Source of the DNA: Aureococcus anophagefferens
Lineage: Eukaryota; Sar; Pelagophyceae; Pelagomonadales; Pelagomonadaceae
Direction: 5' to 3'
NCBI RefSeq assembly: GCF_000186865.1
Contig: NW_008705562.1
Location: 13,599 to 67,885 of the forward strand
DNA: 54,287 nt
Shown: positions 22,499 through 31,186 of the stretch, in pieces
How positions within the stretch are numbered: position 1 is the stretch's first letter
Layout of the letters: each line of letters starts with the position of its first letter
The notes under the pieces: model-generated
What the model was told of the DNA's origin: nothing
The model's database searches: none
Seen by the model: only the letters and a program-made list of their open reading frames with translations
Program-made: the position numbers and the translations under genes

Positions 22499-23215
22499 AT
22501 GGTGCGGTCCAAGGGCGGTGCGAAGCGCAAGCAGCTCGCGGACGGCGGCGCGGCGGGCGACGAGGCGGCCGGCGACGACAAGCGCGTGAAGCGCGGCGAG
22601 GCGGCGACGCCCGCGTCCGAGAAGGACGACGACGGCCAGGACCCGCGGCGCGTCTACGCGTCGCGCCTGCCCGAGTCCTGGGGCGACGACGAGCTCCGGA
22701 GGAGCTTCGAGGCCTTTGGCGCCGTGGCGAAGGCCTCCGTCGTCCGGGACCACGACGAGCGGCCGCGCGGCTTCGGCTTCGTCGTCTTCGATCGCGAGGC
22801 GGGCAAGGCCGCCGCGCTCGCCGCGGGCTACGTCCGGGGCCGGGAGCCGCGGTCGCCCGCCGCGCCGGCCCCGGCGAAGTACGCCGTGAAGATCGCCGAC
22901 GTCGAGCGCGCGCGGGACGACGTCTGCCACCTCTGGCTCCGGCGGCTCTGCCCCCACGGCGACGCGTGCCGCTTCGACCACCCCGCGGACCGCGGCGGCC
23001 CCCGGCCGGCCGGCGGCGAGGCGCTGGCCAAGAAGTGCTTGGAATTCAAGAAGAAGGGCCGGTGCTCCCGGGGCGACGCCTGCCCCTTCCGCCACGTCGC
23101 GCGCGCGGCGAGCGGCGAGAACCGGCCGCCGCCGGAGGGCCCCAAGCCGTGCTTCACCTTCGCGAAGAAGGGCAAGTGCCGCAAGGGCGCCGCGTGCAAG
23201 TTCGCGCACGTGTAA
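22499..23215 (+). CDS. RNA-binding protein with RRM and three CCCH zinc fingers
   Basis: The protein has 238 residues. A basic/acidic N-terminus is followed by an RRM at about residues 50-120 (RNP2-like RRVYASRLPE and RNP1-like RPRGFGFVVF). Then come three CCCH fingers: CHLWLRRLCPHGDACRFDH, CLEFKKKGRCSRGDACPFRH and CFTFAKKGKCRKGAACKFAH. The last two fit C-x8-C-x5-C-x3-H. Such proteins bind pre-mRNA or mRNA in splicing, 3' end formation or stability control. The start at 22499 is supported by the immediate basic MVRSKGGAKRK sequence. Confidence 0.88.
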   Translation: MVRSKGGAKRKQLADGGAAGDEAAGDDKRVKRGEAATPASEKDDDGQDPRRVYASRLPESWGDDELRRSFEAFGAVAKASVVRDHDERPRGFGFVVFDREAGKAAALAAGYVRGREPRSPAAPAPAKYAVKIADVERARDDVCHLWLRRLCPHGDACRFDHPADRGGPRPAGGEALAKKCLEFKKKGRCSRGDACPFRHVARAASGENRPPPEGPKPCFTFAKKGKCRKGAACKFAHV

Positions 23216-23254
23216 CGCGCGGGCGGTCTCGACGCGCGTCCCGACGGGGCGGCC

Positions 23255-24040
23255 CTAGCGCGGCCGGCCGCGCGCCTTCGTCGCCGCCGCGGCGGGCGGC
23301 TCGTCCGGCTCCGGCCGCAGGAGCAGCGACACCGCGGCGATGCAGTCCTCGAGCGCGACGACGACGTCGAGGCCCGGGTCGCCGGACACGCGCGACCGCT
23401 CGAGCGCGTTGTTGACGATGCTCGGCGCGCCCGGGACGACGTAGACGAGCCCCGTCGCGGAGAGCGCCGTGACGGCCGTCGCCGTCGCCGCGCCCGCCGC
23501 CGGGCTCCGCCGGACCTCCGCGGCCGCGAGCACGCGCGACAGCGCGGCCGCGGCGCGCGACAGCTGCTCGCGCGGGACGTAGGGGTCCTCGGCGGCGTCG
23601 ACGAGCGCCTGCCCGTCGAGGCGGATCGTCCGCTCGGACACGTCGGCGTCGCGCAGCGCGTCGAGGACCGCGGCGGCGTCGCCCGCGTCCGCGTCGCGCC
23701 GCGCCGCGCGCAGCGCCGCCAGCGTCGCGCCGAGCCGTTCGCGCGCGAGCGCCGCGTTCCGCTCGACCTGCTCCGGGTCCGGCCGCTCGGGCTTCGTATA
23801 GATCAACGATCCCGTCTCCCAAAACTGGCCCTTGAGGTTCAGAGGATTGTAGGGCTTCTCCGCCAGCGCCGGCGCCGCGCCGAAGCCGGCGGCCGTCGCC
23901 GCGTACCGGAGGGCAGCACGGCGAGTGGCGGCGGCCGCCAGCGCCGGCGCCGTAGCATGCCGTGCACGGCGAGTGGCGCATCGATGCGCCGACGCGACGC
24001 AGCAGGCGAGGAGCACGGCGGCAGCTCTCCGCGTCGCCAT
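23255..24040 (-). CDS. Probable plastid (thylakoid lumen) protein
   Basis: From the ATG at 24040 the protein has 261 residues. The leader looks multipartite: a hydrophobic signal (AAAVLLACCVASAHR), a basic Ala-rich transit-like stretch, then a second hydrophobic segment with a twin Arg and a lumen-type cleavage site (TRRAALRYAATAAGFGAAPALA). The mature part begins EKPYNPLNLKGQFWETGSLIY and is mainly helical. This order of signal, transit and lumen peptide is known from algae with complex plastids. Family membership is not clear; PsbQ-like helical lumen proteins are one possibility. Function is unknown. Confidence 0.6.
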   Translation of the reverse strand: MATRRAAAVLLACCVASAHRCATRRARHATAPALAAAATRRAALRYAATAAGFGAAPALAEKPYNPLNLKGQFWETGSLIYTKPERPDPEQVERNAALARERLGATLAALRAARRDADAGDAAAVLDALRDADVSERTIRLDGQALVDAAEDPYVPREQLSRAAAALSRVLAAAEVRRSPAAGAATATAVTALSATGLVYVVPGAPSIVNNALERSRVSGDPGLDVVVALEDCIAAVSLLLRPEPDEPPAAAATKARGRPR

Positions 24041-24136
24041 CAGCCTCTCGAGATTGTGCCCCGCGCCGTTCATCGACGCCTTCAACGTCGCCCGGGGCGC
24101 CCGGGCCGAGGACGACACACGAGCGCTTAGGGCCCC

Positions 24137-24916
24137 TCACAGGACGACGGAGCTGCGGTGGTGGTCGTCGAGCGTGCCGCGGAGGACCCAGGCCGGGTCG
24201 AAGCAGCCCTCGACGCCCACGCGGAAGTCGAGGCTCGCGCGCGTGCAGGCCGACGGGTTCGGCGGGACCCGGTGGCGGCAGAGCGTGCCGTGGAAGACGG
24301 CGACCTCGCCCGGCCTCGGCGCGAGGGCGTGGAAGTCGCCGCGGCCCGGCGCGGACTCGGCCTCGAGCGTCGTCCGCGTCTCGGCGACGTCCGTGAGCGG
24401 CAGCCAGAAGTTGAGCTCGCCCGGCTGGTGGCCGTAGCGGGCGTCGTCGTGGCAGGCGACGAAGCGCTCGCTCGGGCCGGGCTGGAGCCGGAGCGTCGGC
24501 GGCCGCTGGTAGTAGAACGTCGTCGGCGCCGCGTAGGCTCCGTCGGCCGCGGCGAGCCGCGCCTTCACGTGGGGCAGCGCCCAGCCGACGACGAAGCGCT
24601 CGAAGGCCGCGAGGAAGGCGGCGTCGGCGAGCACGGCGTCCGTGAGCCCCGCCTGCTTGTCCTTGTGGTGCCACGCGTCCTCGGACATCGCAAAGTCCTC
24701 GAGCCGCGGGCGCGCGGCGTCGCGGAAGCGCCCCAGGCCCTCCACGCCGGCGACGAGGGCCGTGACCCGGCCGCGCAGGTCGTGGGCGGCGGCGTCGTAG
24801 GGCACGATGCGCTCGACGAGGAGCTCGGGCGGCAGGGCGCGCCACGTGTCGGGCTGCGACGCGTTGGGCCGGCCGCGCGAGTACTTCGTGCGGTGCAGCG
24901 AGCTCCGCACGACCAT
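24137..24916 (-). CDS. Phytanoyl-CoA dioxygenase/StrG-like Fe(II) oxygenase
   Basis: The protein has 259 residues. The core reads SERFVACHDDARYGHQPGEL, then NFWLPLTDV, GEVAVFHGTLCRHRVPPN and TRASLDFRVG. The H-x-D pair, the distal histidine in a HGTLCRH context and the following Arg fit the double-stranded beta-helix of 2OG oxygenases. The GHQPGELNFWLPLT block is characteristic of StrG-like/hydroxylase relatives. The reaction is probably hydroxylation of a small molecule; the substrate is unknown. It is transcribed toward the plastid-type gene, about 100 bp away. Confidence 0.7.
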   Translation of the reverse strand: MVVRSSLHRTKYSRGRPNASQPDTWRALPPELLVERIVPYDAAAHDLRGRVTALVAGVEGLGRFRDAARPRLEDFAMSEDAWHHKDKQAGLTDAVLADAAFLAAFERFVVGWALPHVKARLAAADGAYAAPTTFYYQRPPTLRLQPGPSERFVACHDDARYGHQPGELNFWLPLTDVAETRTTLEAESAPGRGDFHALAPRPGEVAVFHGTLCRHRVPPNPSACTRASLDFRVGVEGCFDPAWVLRGTLDDHHRSSVVL

Positions 24917-25079
24917 CGGAGAACGGCGCGGGCGGCGCGCCCAAGAGTGTGGCGGTCAGGGCGGCGGATCGAGTCGGGATGCGGCATCGCCTCCCTGCCC
25001 TCAACGTATTGATGGTGCCCTTCACTATCCGTTCCTGGGAAGCCCCTCGACGACATGGCGTGAGGCGCCCCGACCGCCC

Positions 25080-26018
25080 ATGGACCTGCTCGGCGAGGCG
25101 GCGCATCTGAGCCGCCTCGAGGGCGCGCTGTCGGAGACGCCCGTGCGCTTCGACGGCCTCGAGGGCCTGCTCGCGCCCGGGAGCGGCGCCGCGGCGACGG
25201 CGGGCTCCCTCGTCGTCGTGTGCCATCCGCATCCCCACTACGGCGGGAACATGCACAACAACGTCGTCGCCGCGGTCTGCGGCGGCCTGGCCCGCGCCGG
25301 CGTCGCGACGCTGCGCTTCGACCTGCGCCGCGGCGCCGACGACGGGGACGCGCTGCTCGACGCGAACGCGGAGGACGTCGGCGCCGCGCTCGCGTTCGCG
25401 CGCGCACGGGGCTACGGCCGCGTCGGGCTCGTCGCCTACTCCTGGAGCACGCTCGCCGCCGCGCGCCACCTCGCCGGCGCGCCCGCGCCCGCGGCCCTCG
25501 CGCTCGTCGCGCCGCCGGTCCACGCGGACGGCGCGGGCGCCGCCGCGGCGCCGTTCCTCGACTTCCTCGCGGCGCACCCGGCGCCGTCGCTCCTCTGCCT
25601 CGCGGAGTTCGACGAGTACTGCCGCGCCGAGGACCTCGAGGCCTTCGCGGCGTCGCGGTGCCCGCGCGTCACCGTCGCGACGGACGCGCAGGCGGACCAC
25701 TTCTACCGCGGCCGCGAGGCGCCGCTCGTCCGAACCGTCGCGCGCTTCGTCGAGGCCCAGCTCCAGGCCGCCCGCGAGGCGCCGCCGGCGCCGCCGCCGC
25801 GCCTCGCCTACGCCGTCCGCCCGTCGAAGGGCGCGCTCCTGCGGTCGGGCCCGGGCCTCGACAGCCCGCTCGTCGGCGAGGTGCCGCGCGGCGCCGTCGT
25901 CGAGGTCGACGGCCGGGCGACGACCGCCGGCGGCGTCCGGCGCTGCCGCATCGTCGCGCCGCGCGGCTGGCTCTCGGAGAAGACGCTCGCGCGCGCGCCG
26001 CGGCCCCCGGCGGCGTAG
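25080..26018 (+). CDS. Alpha/beta hydrolase with C-terminal SH3-like domain
   Basis: The protein has 312 residues. The oxyanion-side motif VVVCHPHPHYGGNMHNNVV is diagnostic of the COG2945-type hydrolase group. The nucleophile elbow is GLVAYSWSTLAAA, where the usual G-x-S-x-G has Ala and Ser in the glycine positions. Candidate acid and base are in LAEFDEYC and ADHFYRGRE. From about residue 243 an SH3-like module follows (ALLRSGPGLDSPLVGEVPRG, ending RGWLSEKTLAR), closely similar to the N-terminal module of the carbonic-anhydrase-like protein at 4647-5606. Probably an esterase or lipase; the role of the SH3-like module is unknown. Confidence 0.8.
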   Translation: MDLLGEAAHLSRLEGALSETPVRFDGLEGLLAPGSGAAATAGSLVVVCHPHPHYGGNMHNNVVAAVCGGLARAGVATLRFDLRRGADDGDALLDANAEDVGAALAFARARGYGRVGLVAYSWSTLAAARHLAGAPAPAALALVAPPVHADGAGAAAAPFLDFLAAHPAPSLLCLAEFDEYCRAEDLEAFAASRCPRVTVATDAQADHFYRGREAPLVRTVARFVEAQLQAAREAPPAPPPRLAYAVRPSKGALLRSGPGLDSPLVGEVPRGAVVEVDGRATTAGGVRRCRIVAPRGWLSEKTLARAPRPPAA

Positions 26019-26217
26019 TTCGACTTCTCCCGTGCGAGGCCTAGGTATAGGCCGCATGCGCTCTTGGGTGTGCGGCTCAAATTGCGGCTCAGGAGTCCTC
26101 CCACGCCGGCGCTAAAATTTAAATAAACAATTGTAGCAGCGCCGGATCAAGTGCCGGATCCGCCGTCCGCGGGCCGCAGCGGCGGGGGGCAGCCCACGCG
26201 CGTCGACGACCGGTGCC

Positions 26218-27009
26218 ATGTGCTGGAACTCGGAGACGTCGGGCGCCTTCACGGCGCTGGGCGTCGCGTCGGCGGGCGCCGTCTGGAGGCTGACGGGCAA
26301 CCGCGACATGACGAAGGCCATCCTCTTCTTCTGCCTCATGGAGCTGCTCCAGTCGGTCCAGTACTTCTTCATCGCCGAGGACCTCCTCGACGCGAAGTGC
26401 GCGGACGCGGCGAACCAGGTCTTGACGGTCCTGGGCTACGTCCACATCCAGTTCCAGCCCTACTTCACGAACCTCTACCTCCGCGCGTTCCGGCCGAGCA
26501 CGGGCAAGGCGGCGCCGGGCGAGGCGAAACTCTGGGACCTCGTGTCGCGGCTCTGCCTCGCCCAGTGCGCCCTGGGCCTGGCGCGCCTCGCCCTCTCGCC
26601 GTCGCTCCTCGACCGGGCCGCCCTGACCGCCACCGAGGAGGCCTTCTACGGCGCGTCGCGGGACTGGCTCGAGGGCCCGCGGCTCTGCACGTACAAGGGC
26701 AGCTTCCACCTCGCGTGGGCGCTGCCCCTGGCCCAGCCGACCTACTTCCTCGGCGGCATGGGCCTCCACGCCTTCATGATGTTCGCGCCGGCGCTCTGCA
26801 TCGGGGGGCTCTCGGAGCTCGACGCCGTCGCGTTCCTCATGGCCTCGGGCCCCGCGCTCGCGATGGCGCTCACGGCGAACGCGCACGAGCAGGCGTCGAT
26901 CTGGTGCTTCTTCTCCACCACGCAGTGCGCCGTCGGCGCCACGTCCGCCGTCCTCCAGCACCGCGCCGCCGCGCGCGCGGCACCCGCGCCCGAGCGCGCG
27001 TCGAAGTGA
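26218..27009 (+). CDS. Polytopic membrane protein, DUF5765-like
   Basis: The protein has 263 residues with about six to seven hydrophobic segments. It starts MCWNSETSGAFTALGVASAG and contains FFCLMELLQSVQYFFI, VLGYVHIQFQPYFTN and ANAHEQASIWCFFSTTQC. These conserved blocks recall bacterial and eukaryotic DUF5765-type proteins, which have no assigned function. The family name is from memory and not certain. No targeting peptide is visible. Confidence 0.65.
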   Translation: MCWNSETSGAFTALGVASAGAVWRLTGNRDMTKAILFFCLMELLQSVQYFFIAEDLLDAKCADAANQVLTVLGYVHIQFQPYFTNLYLRAFRPSTGKAAPGEAKLWDLVSRLCLAQCALGLARLALSPSLLDRAALTATEEAFYGASRDWLEGPRLCTYKGSFHLAWALPLAQPTYFLGGMGLHAFMMFAPALCIGGLSELDAVAFLMASGPALAMALTANAHEQASIWCFFSTTQCAVGATSAVLQHRAAARAAPAPERASK

Positions 27010-27351
27010 CCCCGCCGGCCCCGGCCGCGCGCGTCGGCCCGCGTAACGCCCCGGCGCCTCGCCGGCGCGACCCGCGAGCGGCGCCCCCGCCGGGAGACGA
27101 GACGGCCGTCGCGCGCGCCGCAGGAATCGCCGCGGCGCTCCAAGATCATGATGCCGCGGCGGCTCCACCCCCGGGCGCAGCTTTTGGATCTCCCAGCGGC
27201 GGCGTCGTCGGGTTGGCCGCGGGAGCGGTGACAGGTTCGCGTCGTAGGCCGCCGACGTCTGGTTCCCGACGGTCGCGCGCACGACGTGGCCGCCGCCCGT
27301 GCCCGTCGCCGTCTCGCAGCTGAGCTTCGTGTGCGCGACGACTGCGCGGTC
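27010..27351. other. Intergenic stretch between membrane protein and J-protein genes
   Basis: These 342 bp hold the 3' flank of one gene and the 5' flank of the next. No gene, RNA or repeat is recognised. Confidence 0.45.
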
Positions 27352-28920
27352 ATGGCCGAGGCGGCGGCGGCGTCGGAGTCGGACGGCGCCGCCGCCGACG
27401 AGGAGCCCATCGACCTCGCGAGCCTCGGCATCGGCGACTCGCGTCCCGTGAAGCACGCCGGCCAGGGCCTGTACCGGCTCGTGAAGAACGTGGGCATGGG
27501 CGCCGTCGGCGGCGTCGGCACCCTGCTCGCGGCGCCGGTCCTCGGCGCCAAGGAGGGCGGCGCCAAGGGCTTCGCCCAGGGCGTCGGCGCGGGGCTCGTC
27601 GGCCTCGTGGCGCTCCCGGTGCTCGGCGTCGCGACGGGCGTCCGGGAGCTCGCGGAGGGCATCTGCGCGACGCCCGCGGCCGTCGAGGCGTCGCAGGACG
27701 GCAAGGAGTGGGACGAGGCGGCCGGGGCCTGGGTCCACTACGACCTCGAGGCCGAGCGCGCGGCCGTCGCCGGCGAGGACCCCGAGGCCAAGTTCGCGGA
27801 CGCGCGGCGCCGGCTCCGGGAGGAGCGGCGCCCCGCGGGCGGCGGCGGCGAGGCGGCGCGCGCCGTCGCCGACGCGGCCTACTACGACCTGCTCGGCGTG
27901 CCCACGGACGCGACGGAGGCCGCGATCAAGAAGGCCTACTACAAGCGCGCGCTCAAGCTGCACCCGGACAAGAACGGCGGCGACCCCGCGGCCGCCGCGA
28001 CGTTCCAGAAGGTCGGCGAGGCCTACCAGGTGCTGTCGAACCCCCAGCTGCGGCGCGCCTACGACGAGGGCGGCGCGGGCGGCCTCGGCGACGTCGACTT
28101 CCTCGACCCGTCGACGTTCTTCGCCATGGTCTTCGGGTCCGAGAAGTTCGAGGACTACGTGGGCCGGCTCAAGCTGTCGACCTACGCGGGCGCCGGCGAC
28201 GACGACATGCCCCCCGAGGAGGCGGCCTTCCGCCAGCGGCAGCGCGAGGTCGACTGCGCGGTGAAACTCGCGGCGCGCCTCGCGCCCTTCGTCGACGGCG
28301 ACGAGGACGACGCGGCCTTCGCCGCGCGCGCCGCGGGCCTCGCGGGCGACCTCGCGGCGACGACCTTCGGCGCGACGCTCCTCGCGGTCATCGCCTACGT
28401 CTACGAGACCGCGGGCGCGAAGCACCGCGGCCGGCGGACGACCGCGCTCGGCCTCGGCGGCCACCTCGTCTCCCTGCGGCAGAAGGCCCACGTCGTCTCG
28501 ACGAAGCTCGAGACGGCGCGCGACGTCGTCAAGGTCGCCCTCAAGTCGACGGTCGCGCACGCGGCCGAGCGGCGCGCCGCGCGCGGCGGCGGCGGCGCGG
28601 GCGCGCGCGGCGCCGCGGACGCGCGCCAGGGCGAGATGATGATGTCCTTCCTCGAGGTCATGTGGCGCATCACCGTCGTCGACGTCGAGGCCACGCTCCG
28701 GGCCGCGTGCCACAAGGTCCTCTACGACACGCGCGTCGACGCCGCCGCGCGGCTCCGGCGCGCGTCCGCGCTCCTCCTCCTCGGCGGCGCCTTCGCGCGC
28801 GCCGCGGCGGACGCGGACCACGCCGAGACGTGGCAGGAGAGCCTCGCGAAGACCATGCAGCAGGCGCCGCCGCCGGCGGACGCGCCGGCGGACGAGGAGT
28901 CCAAGGCGGCGCCCTCCTAA
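27352..28920 (+). CDS. J-domain protein (DnaJ plus DnaJ-X type) with N-terminal VPS13-like Gly-rich motif
   Basis: The protein has 522 residues. Residues about 38-107 read KEGGAKGFAQGVGAGLVGLV and then ALPVLGVATGVRELAEGI, similar to the Gly-x3-Gly amphipathic segment near the C-terminus of VPS13/ATG2 proteins. The J-domain follows at about 183-245 (YYDLLGVPTDATEAAIKKAY, with HPDK intact, and YQVLSNPQLRRAYDEGG). The rest, with FFAMVFGSEKFEDYVGRLKL, matches the DnaJ-X region of yeast Caj1/Djp1-like proteins. It should stimulate Hsp70; the N-terminal motif may tether it to a membrane. Start at 27352 follows an Arg-rich upstream frame. Confidence 0.85.
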   Translation: MAEAAAASESDGAAADEEPIDLASLGIGDSRPVKHAGQGLYRLVKNVGMGAVGGVGTLLAAPVLGAKEGGAKGFAQGVGAGLVGLVALPVLGVATGVRELAEGICATPAAVEASQDGKEWDEAAGAWVHYDLEAERAAVAGEDPEAKFADARRRLREERRPAGGGGEAARAVADAAYYDLLGVPTDATEAAIKKAYYKRALKLHPDKNGGDPAAAATFQKVGEAYQVLSNPQLRRAYDEGGAGGLGDVDFLDPSTFFAMVFGSEKFEDYVGRLKLSTYAGAGDDDMPPEEAAFRQRQREVDCAVKLAARLAPFVDGDEDDAAFAARAAGLAGDLAATTFGATLLAVIAYVYETAGAKHRGRRTTALGLGGHLVSLRQKAHVVSTKLETARDVVKVALKSTVAHAAERRAARGGGGAGARGAADARQGEMMMSFLEVMWRITVVDVEATLRAACHKVLYDTRVDAAARLRRASALLLLGGAFARAAADADHAETWQESLAKTMQQAPPPADAPADEESKAAPS

Positions 28921-29226
28921 GGCGGCGCGGGCAAGTGCGCGGGCGCGGCGCTCGGGGGGCGGCGCCGGCGGGGGGGGCGAGTCGCCAGGTTCGAAGCCTG
29001 CCGTGTACCTGCCGTGCCGGGCGGCTTCCGCGCGGAGCTCACGCGCCGCCGCGCGCGCGCGTCCGGGTTACTCGGGAGCTGCGCGCTAGGAGGCCTGCTA
29101 GGCCTCCTGCTAGGCCTCGCGCGCTCAGCGCCGCTGACCCCCGGCCGGGGCCGCGCCGACGCCGCGAACGACGGCAGCCGCGGCCGCGACCTCGACTCGA
29201 CCTCGACGGCCGCGAACGCGCCGACC
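28921..29226. other. Intergenic stretch before BUB3
   Basis: These 306 bp are very GC-rich. A direct repeat of ctaggcctcctgctaggcct type lies at about 29088-29118. An upstream in-frame extension of BUB3 to 29014 is possible but not needed. Nothing else is recognised. Confidence 0.45.
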
Positions 29227-30231
29227 ATGGCGACGCCCCTCTACAACGTGCCGGACCCGCCGAGCGACGGCGTGTCCTGCGTGTCCTTCAGTGCGTCGAA
29301 CCCGGACCTGCTGCTCTGCTCGTCCTGGGACACGACGGTGCGCTGCTACGACCTCGGGCGGCCGGCGTCGCCGCTCGTCGCGAGCCTGCCGCAGCCGAGC
29401 GCGTGCCTCGCGGCGTGCTTCGCCGGCGGCGACGACCTCGCCGTCGTCGGCTCGGTCGACGGCGCGGTCCGCGCGGTCCGCGTCGACGGCGGCCGCGGCG
29501 GCGGGGCCGGGGCCGCGTTCGGGAGCCACGACGCGGGCGTGCGGTGCCTCCGCTACGACGGCGAGGGCGGCGTCGTCTTCAGCGGGTCCTGGGACCGGAC
29601 CGTCGGGTGCTGGGACCCGCGGAGCGGCCAGCGCGAGGCGACGGCGCAGGTCCCGGGCAAGGTCTTCGCGCTCGACGTCGCGGCCGGGCCGACGCGCGTC
29701 GTCGTCGGCACGAGCGACCGCCACGTGCTCGTCTTCGACGCGCGGCGCCTCGACGCGCCGCTCCAGCGCCGCGAGAGCTCGCTCAAGCACCAGACGCGGT
29801 GCCTCCGGTGCTTCCCGGGGGGCGACGGCTTCGCCGTGTCGTCCATCGAGGGCCGCGTCGCCGTCGAGTACTTCGCCGACGAGGCCCAGGGCCGCAAGTA
29901 CGCCTTCAAGTGCCACCGCGTCGGCAAGGTCGTCTACCCGGTCAACGCGCTCGCGTTCCACCCGGCCCACGGCACCTTCGCGACCGGCGGCTCCGACGGC
30001 TTCGTGAACCTCTGGGACGGCGCGCACAAGAAGCGCCTCTGCCAGCTGCCCCAGTTCCCGACGTCCGTCGCCGCGCTCGCCTTCAACTGCGACGGCTCCA
30101 AGCTCGCCGTCGCGTCGAGCTACTGCTTCGAGGAGGGCGAGAAGGACCACCCGAAGGACGAGATCTACGTCCACGCCGTCCAGCCCCACGAGGTCACGCC
30201 CAAGGCCGCGCCGCCGCCGGCCAAAGCCTGA
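29227..30231 (+). CDS. BUB3: Spindle checkpoint WD40 protein BUB3
   Basis: The protein has 334 residues, the usual BUB3 length, and forms a seven-bladed WD40 propeller. Diagnostic blocks are SWDTTVRCYDL, GSWDRTVGCWDPR, VSSIEGRVAVEYF, KYAFKCHRVG, YPVNALAFHPAHGTFATGGS and DGFVNLWD, KKRLCQLPQFPTSVAALAFN and ASSYCFEEGEKDHPKDEIYV. BUB3 binds phosphorylated MELT repeats at kinetochores and recruits BUB1/BUBR1. It is distinguished from RAE1/GLE2 by the IEGRVAVEYF and YCFEEG blocks. Single exon. Confidence 0.93.
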   Translation: MATPLYNVPDPPSDGVSCVSFSASNPDLLLCSSWDTTVRCYDLGRPASPLVASLPQPSACLAACFAGGDDLAVVGSVDGAVRAVRVDGGRGGGAGAAFGSHDAGVRCLRYDGEGGVVFSGSWDRTVGCWDPRSGQREATAQVPGKVFALDVAAGPTRVVVGTSDRHVLVFDARRLDAPLQRRESSLKHQTRCLRCFPGGDGFAVSSIEGRVAVEYFADEAQGRKYAFKCHRVGKVVYPVNALAFHPAHGTFATGGSDGFVNLWDGAHKKRLCQLPQFPTSVAALAFNCDGSKLAVASSYCFEEGEKDHPKDEIYVHAVQPHEVTPKAAPPPAKA

Positions 30232-30288
30232 GCCGCACGCGCCTAACGCAAGGAGCGCCCACCCCGGGGCCGGCGGCGGGGCCGGGGC

Positions 30289-30795
30289 TTACGCGTCGGC
30301 GCCGGCCGCCCGCTCGAGCGCGGCGACGCCGCGGCCGACGCGCGCCGCGGGCGCTTTGAGCGCGCGGCCCGCGCGCGCGGCGGGCGCTTTGAGCGCGCGG
30401 CCCGCGCGCGCGGCCGGCGCGCGGAGCGCGCGCCCGAGCTCCGCGCGGAGCGGCCGCAGGCCGCCGAGCCCCTCGAGGGCCGGCCTCGGCGGCCTCGAGG
30501 ACGCGGCCCGCGAGCGCCGACGCGTCGGCGCCGTCGTCCGCGTCGCGCGGGTAGAGGACGACGAGGTCCCCGGAGAAGAGGCCCCGCAGGAACGCCCGGT
30601 CCGTGCCCTCGACGGCGAGCCCGCAGAGTCGGTTCGGCAGCTTCTTGAGCGCGAGCCCCCGCGCGCGGCACTCGGCGCGCGCGCGCGTCATCGCCGGCAC
30701 GTCCGCGCGCGTCAGCGCGCCGACGGCGACGAGGTGCGGCTCGAGGAGCGCGCGGCGCGCGGCGCCGAGCCGCGCGCCCGGACTCGAGCGGCGGC
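30289..30795 (-). CDS. Ribosomal protein uL10-like ORF with apparent 1-nt frameshift
   Basis: From about 30776 downward one frame reads ARLGAARRALLEPHLVAVGA, then RAECRARGLALKKLPNRLCG, LAVEGTDRAFLRGLFSGDLV and VLYPRDADDGADASALAGRV, the pattern of bacterial/organellar uL10. After LEAAEA, near 30481, a shift of one base gives ALEGLGGLRPLRAELGRALR, then repeated RALKAPAARAG units and a stop at 30291-30289, again typical of the uL10 C-terminus. Either one base is wrong in the assembly or the gene is damaged. The 5' end is unclear because a G16 run (30796-30811) lies just upstream. Organellar ribosome function is likely if the gene is intact. Confidence 0.55.
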
Positions 30796-30811
30796 GGGGG
30801 GGGGGGGGGGG
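30796..30811. repeat. G16 homopolymer
   Basis: Sixteen consecutive G on the plus strand (C on the coding strand of the uL10-like ORF). Its length is likely to be error-prone and may hide the true 5' end of that gene. Confidence 0.95.
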
Positions 30812-31186
30812 TCGGTCGCGGCGTCCTCGGAAACGGCGGAAGTTCGATCGTCACGGCAGAGTTGGGTCTATAGTCCAACGCTCGGACGCGACGCATTGGC
30901 GTCAACCTCTCGTCACCGGACAGCGGAAACAGGGGGAGGGGCGGGGACGCGGCGCGGCGCGGTGAAGCTGGCGAGCTGGCGGACGCGCCGCGGCGCGCGG
31001 CGCTCGTAAGAAGCGGCGGCGGATCGGCGGCGGCGAGCTGAGGCGCTTGCACCACCGCCACCACCACAGCTACAGGCGGCGAGCTTGGACAGCTCCACGG
31101 GTGCAGGGTGCAGGGCAAGAACCGCGCGGCGCAGATACCGCGGGAAACGATAGAGCGTTGCCCCGGGCTGCCCGCGGCCCGGCGCC
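30812..31186. other. Divergent intergenic stretch between the uL10-like ORF and CFAP20
   Basis: These 375 bp separate divergent genes and should contain both promoters. The first exon of the uL10-like gene might begin here (an ATG on the minus strand near 30893 starts MRRVRALDYRPNS), but no splice evidence supports it. No other feature is seen. Confidence 0.4.
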
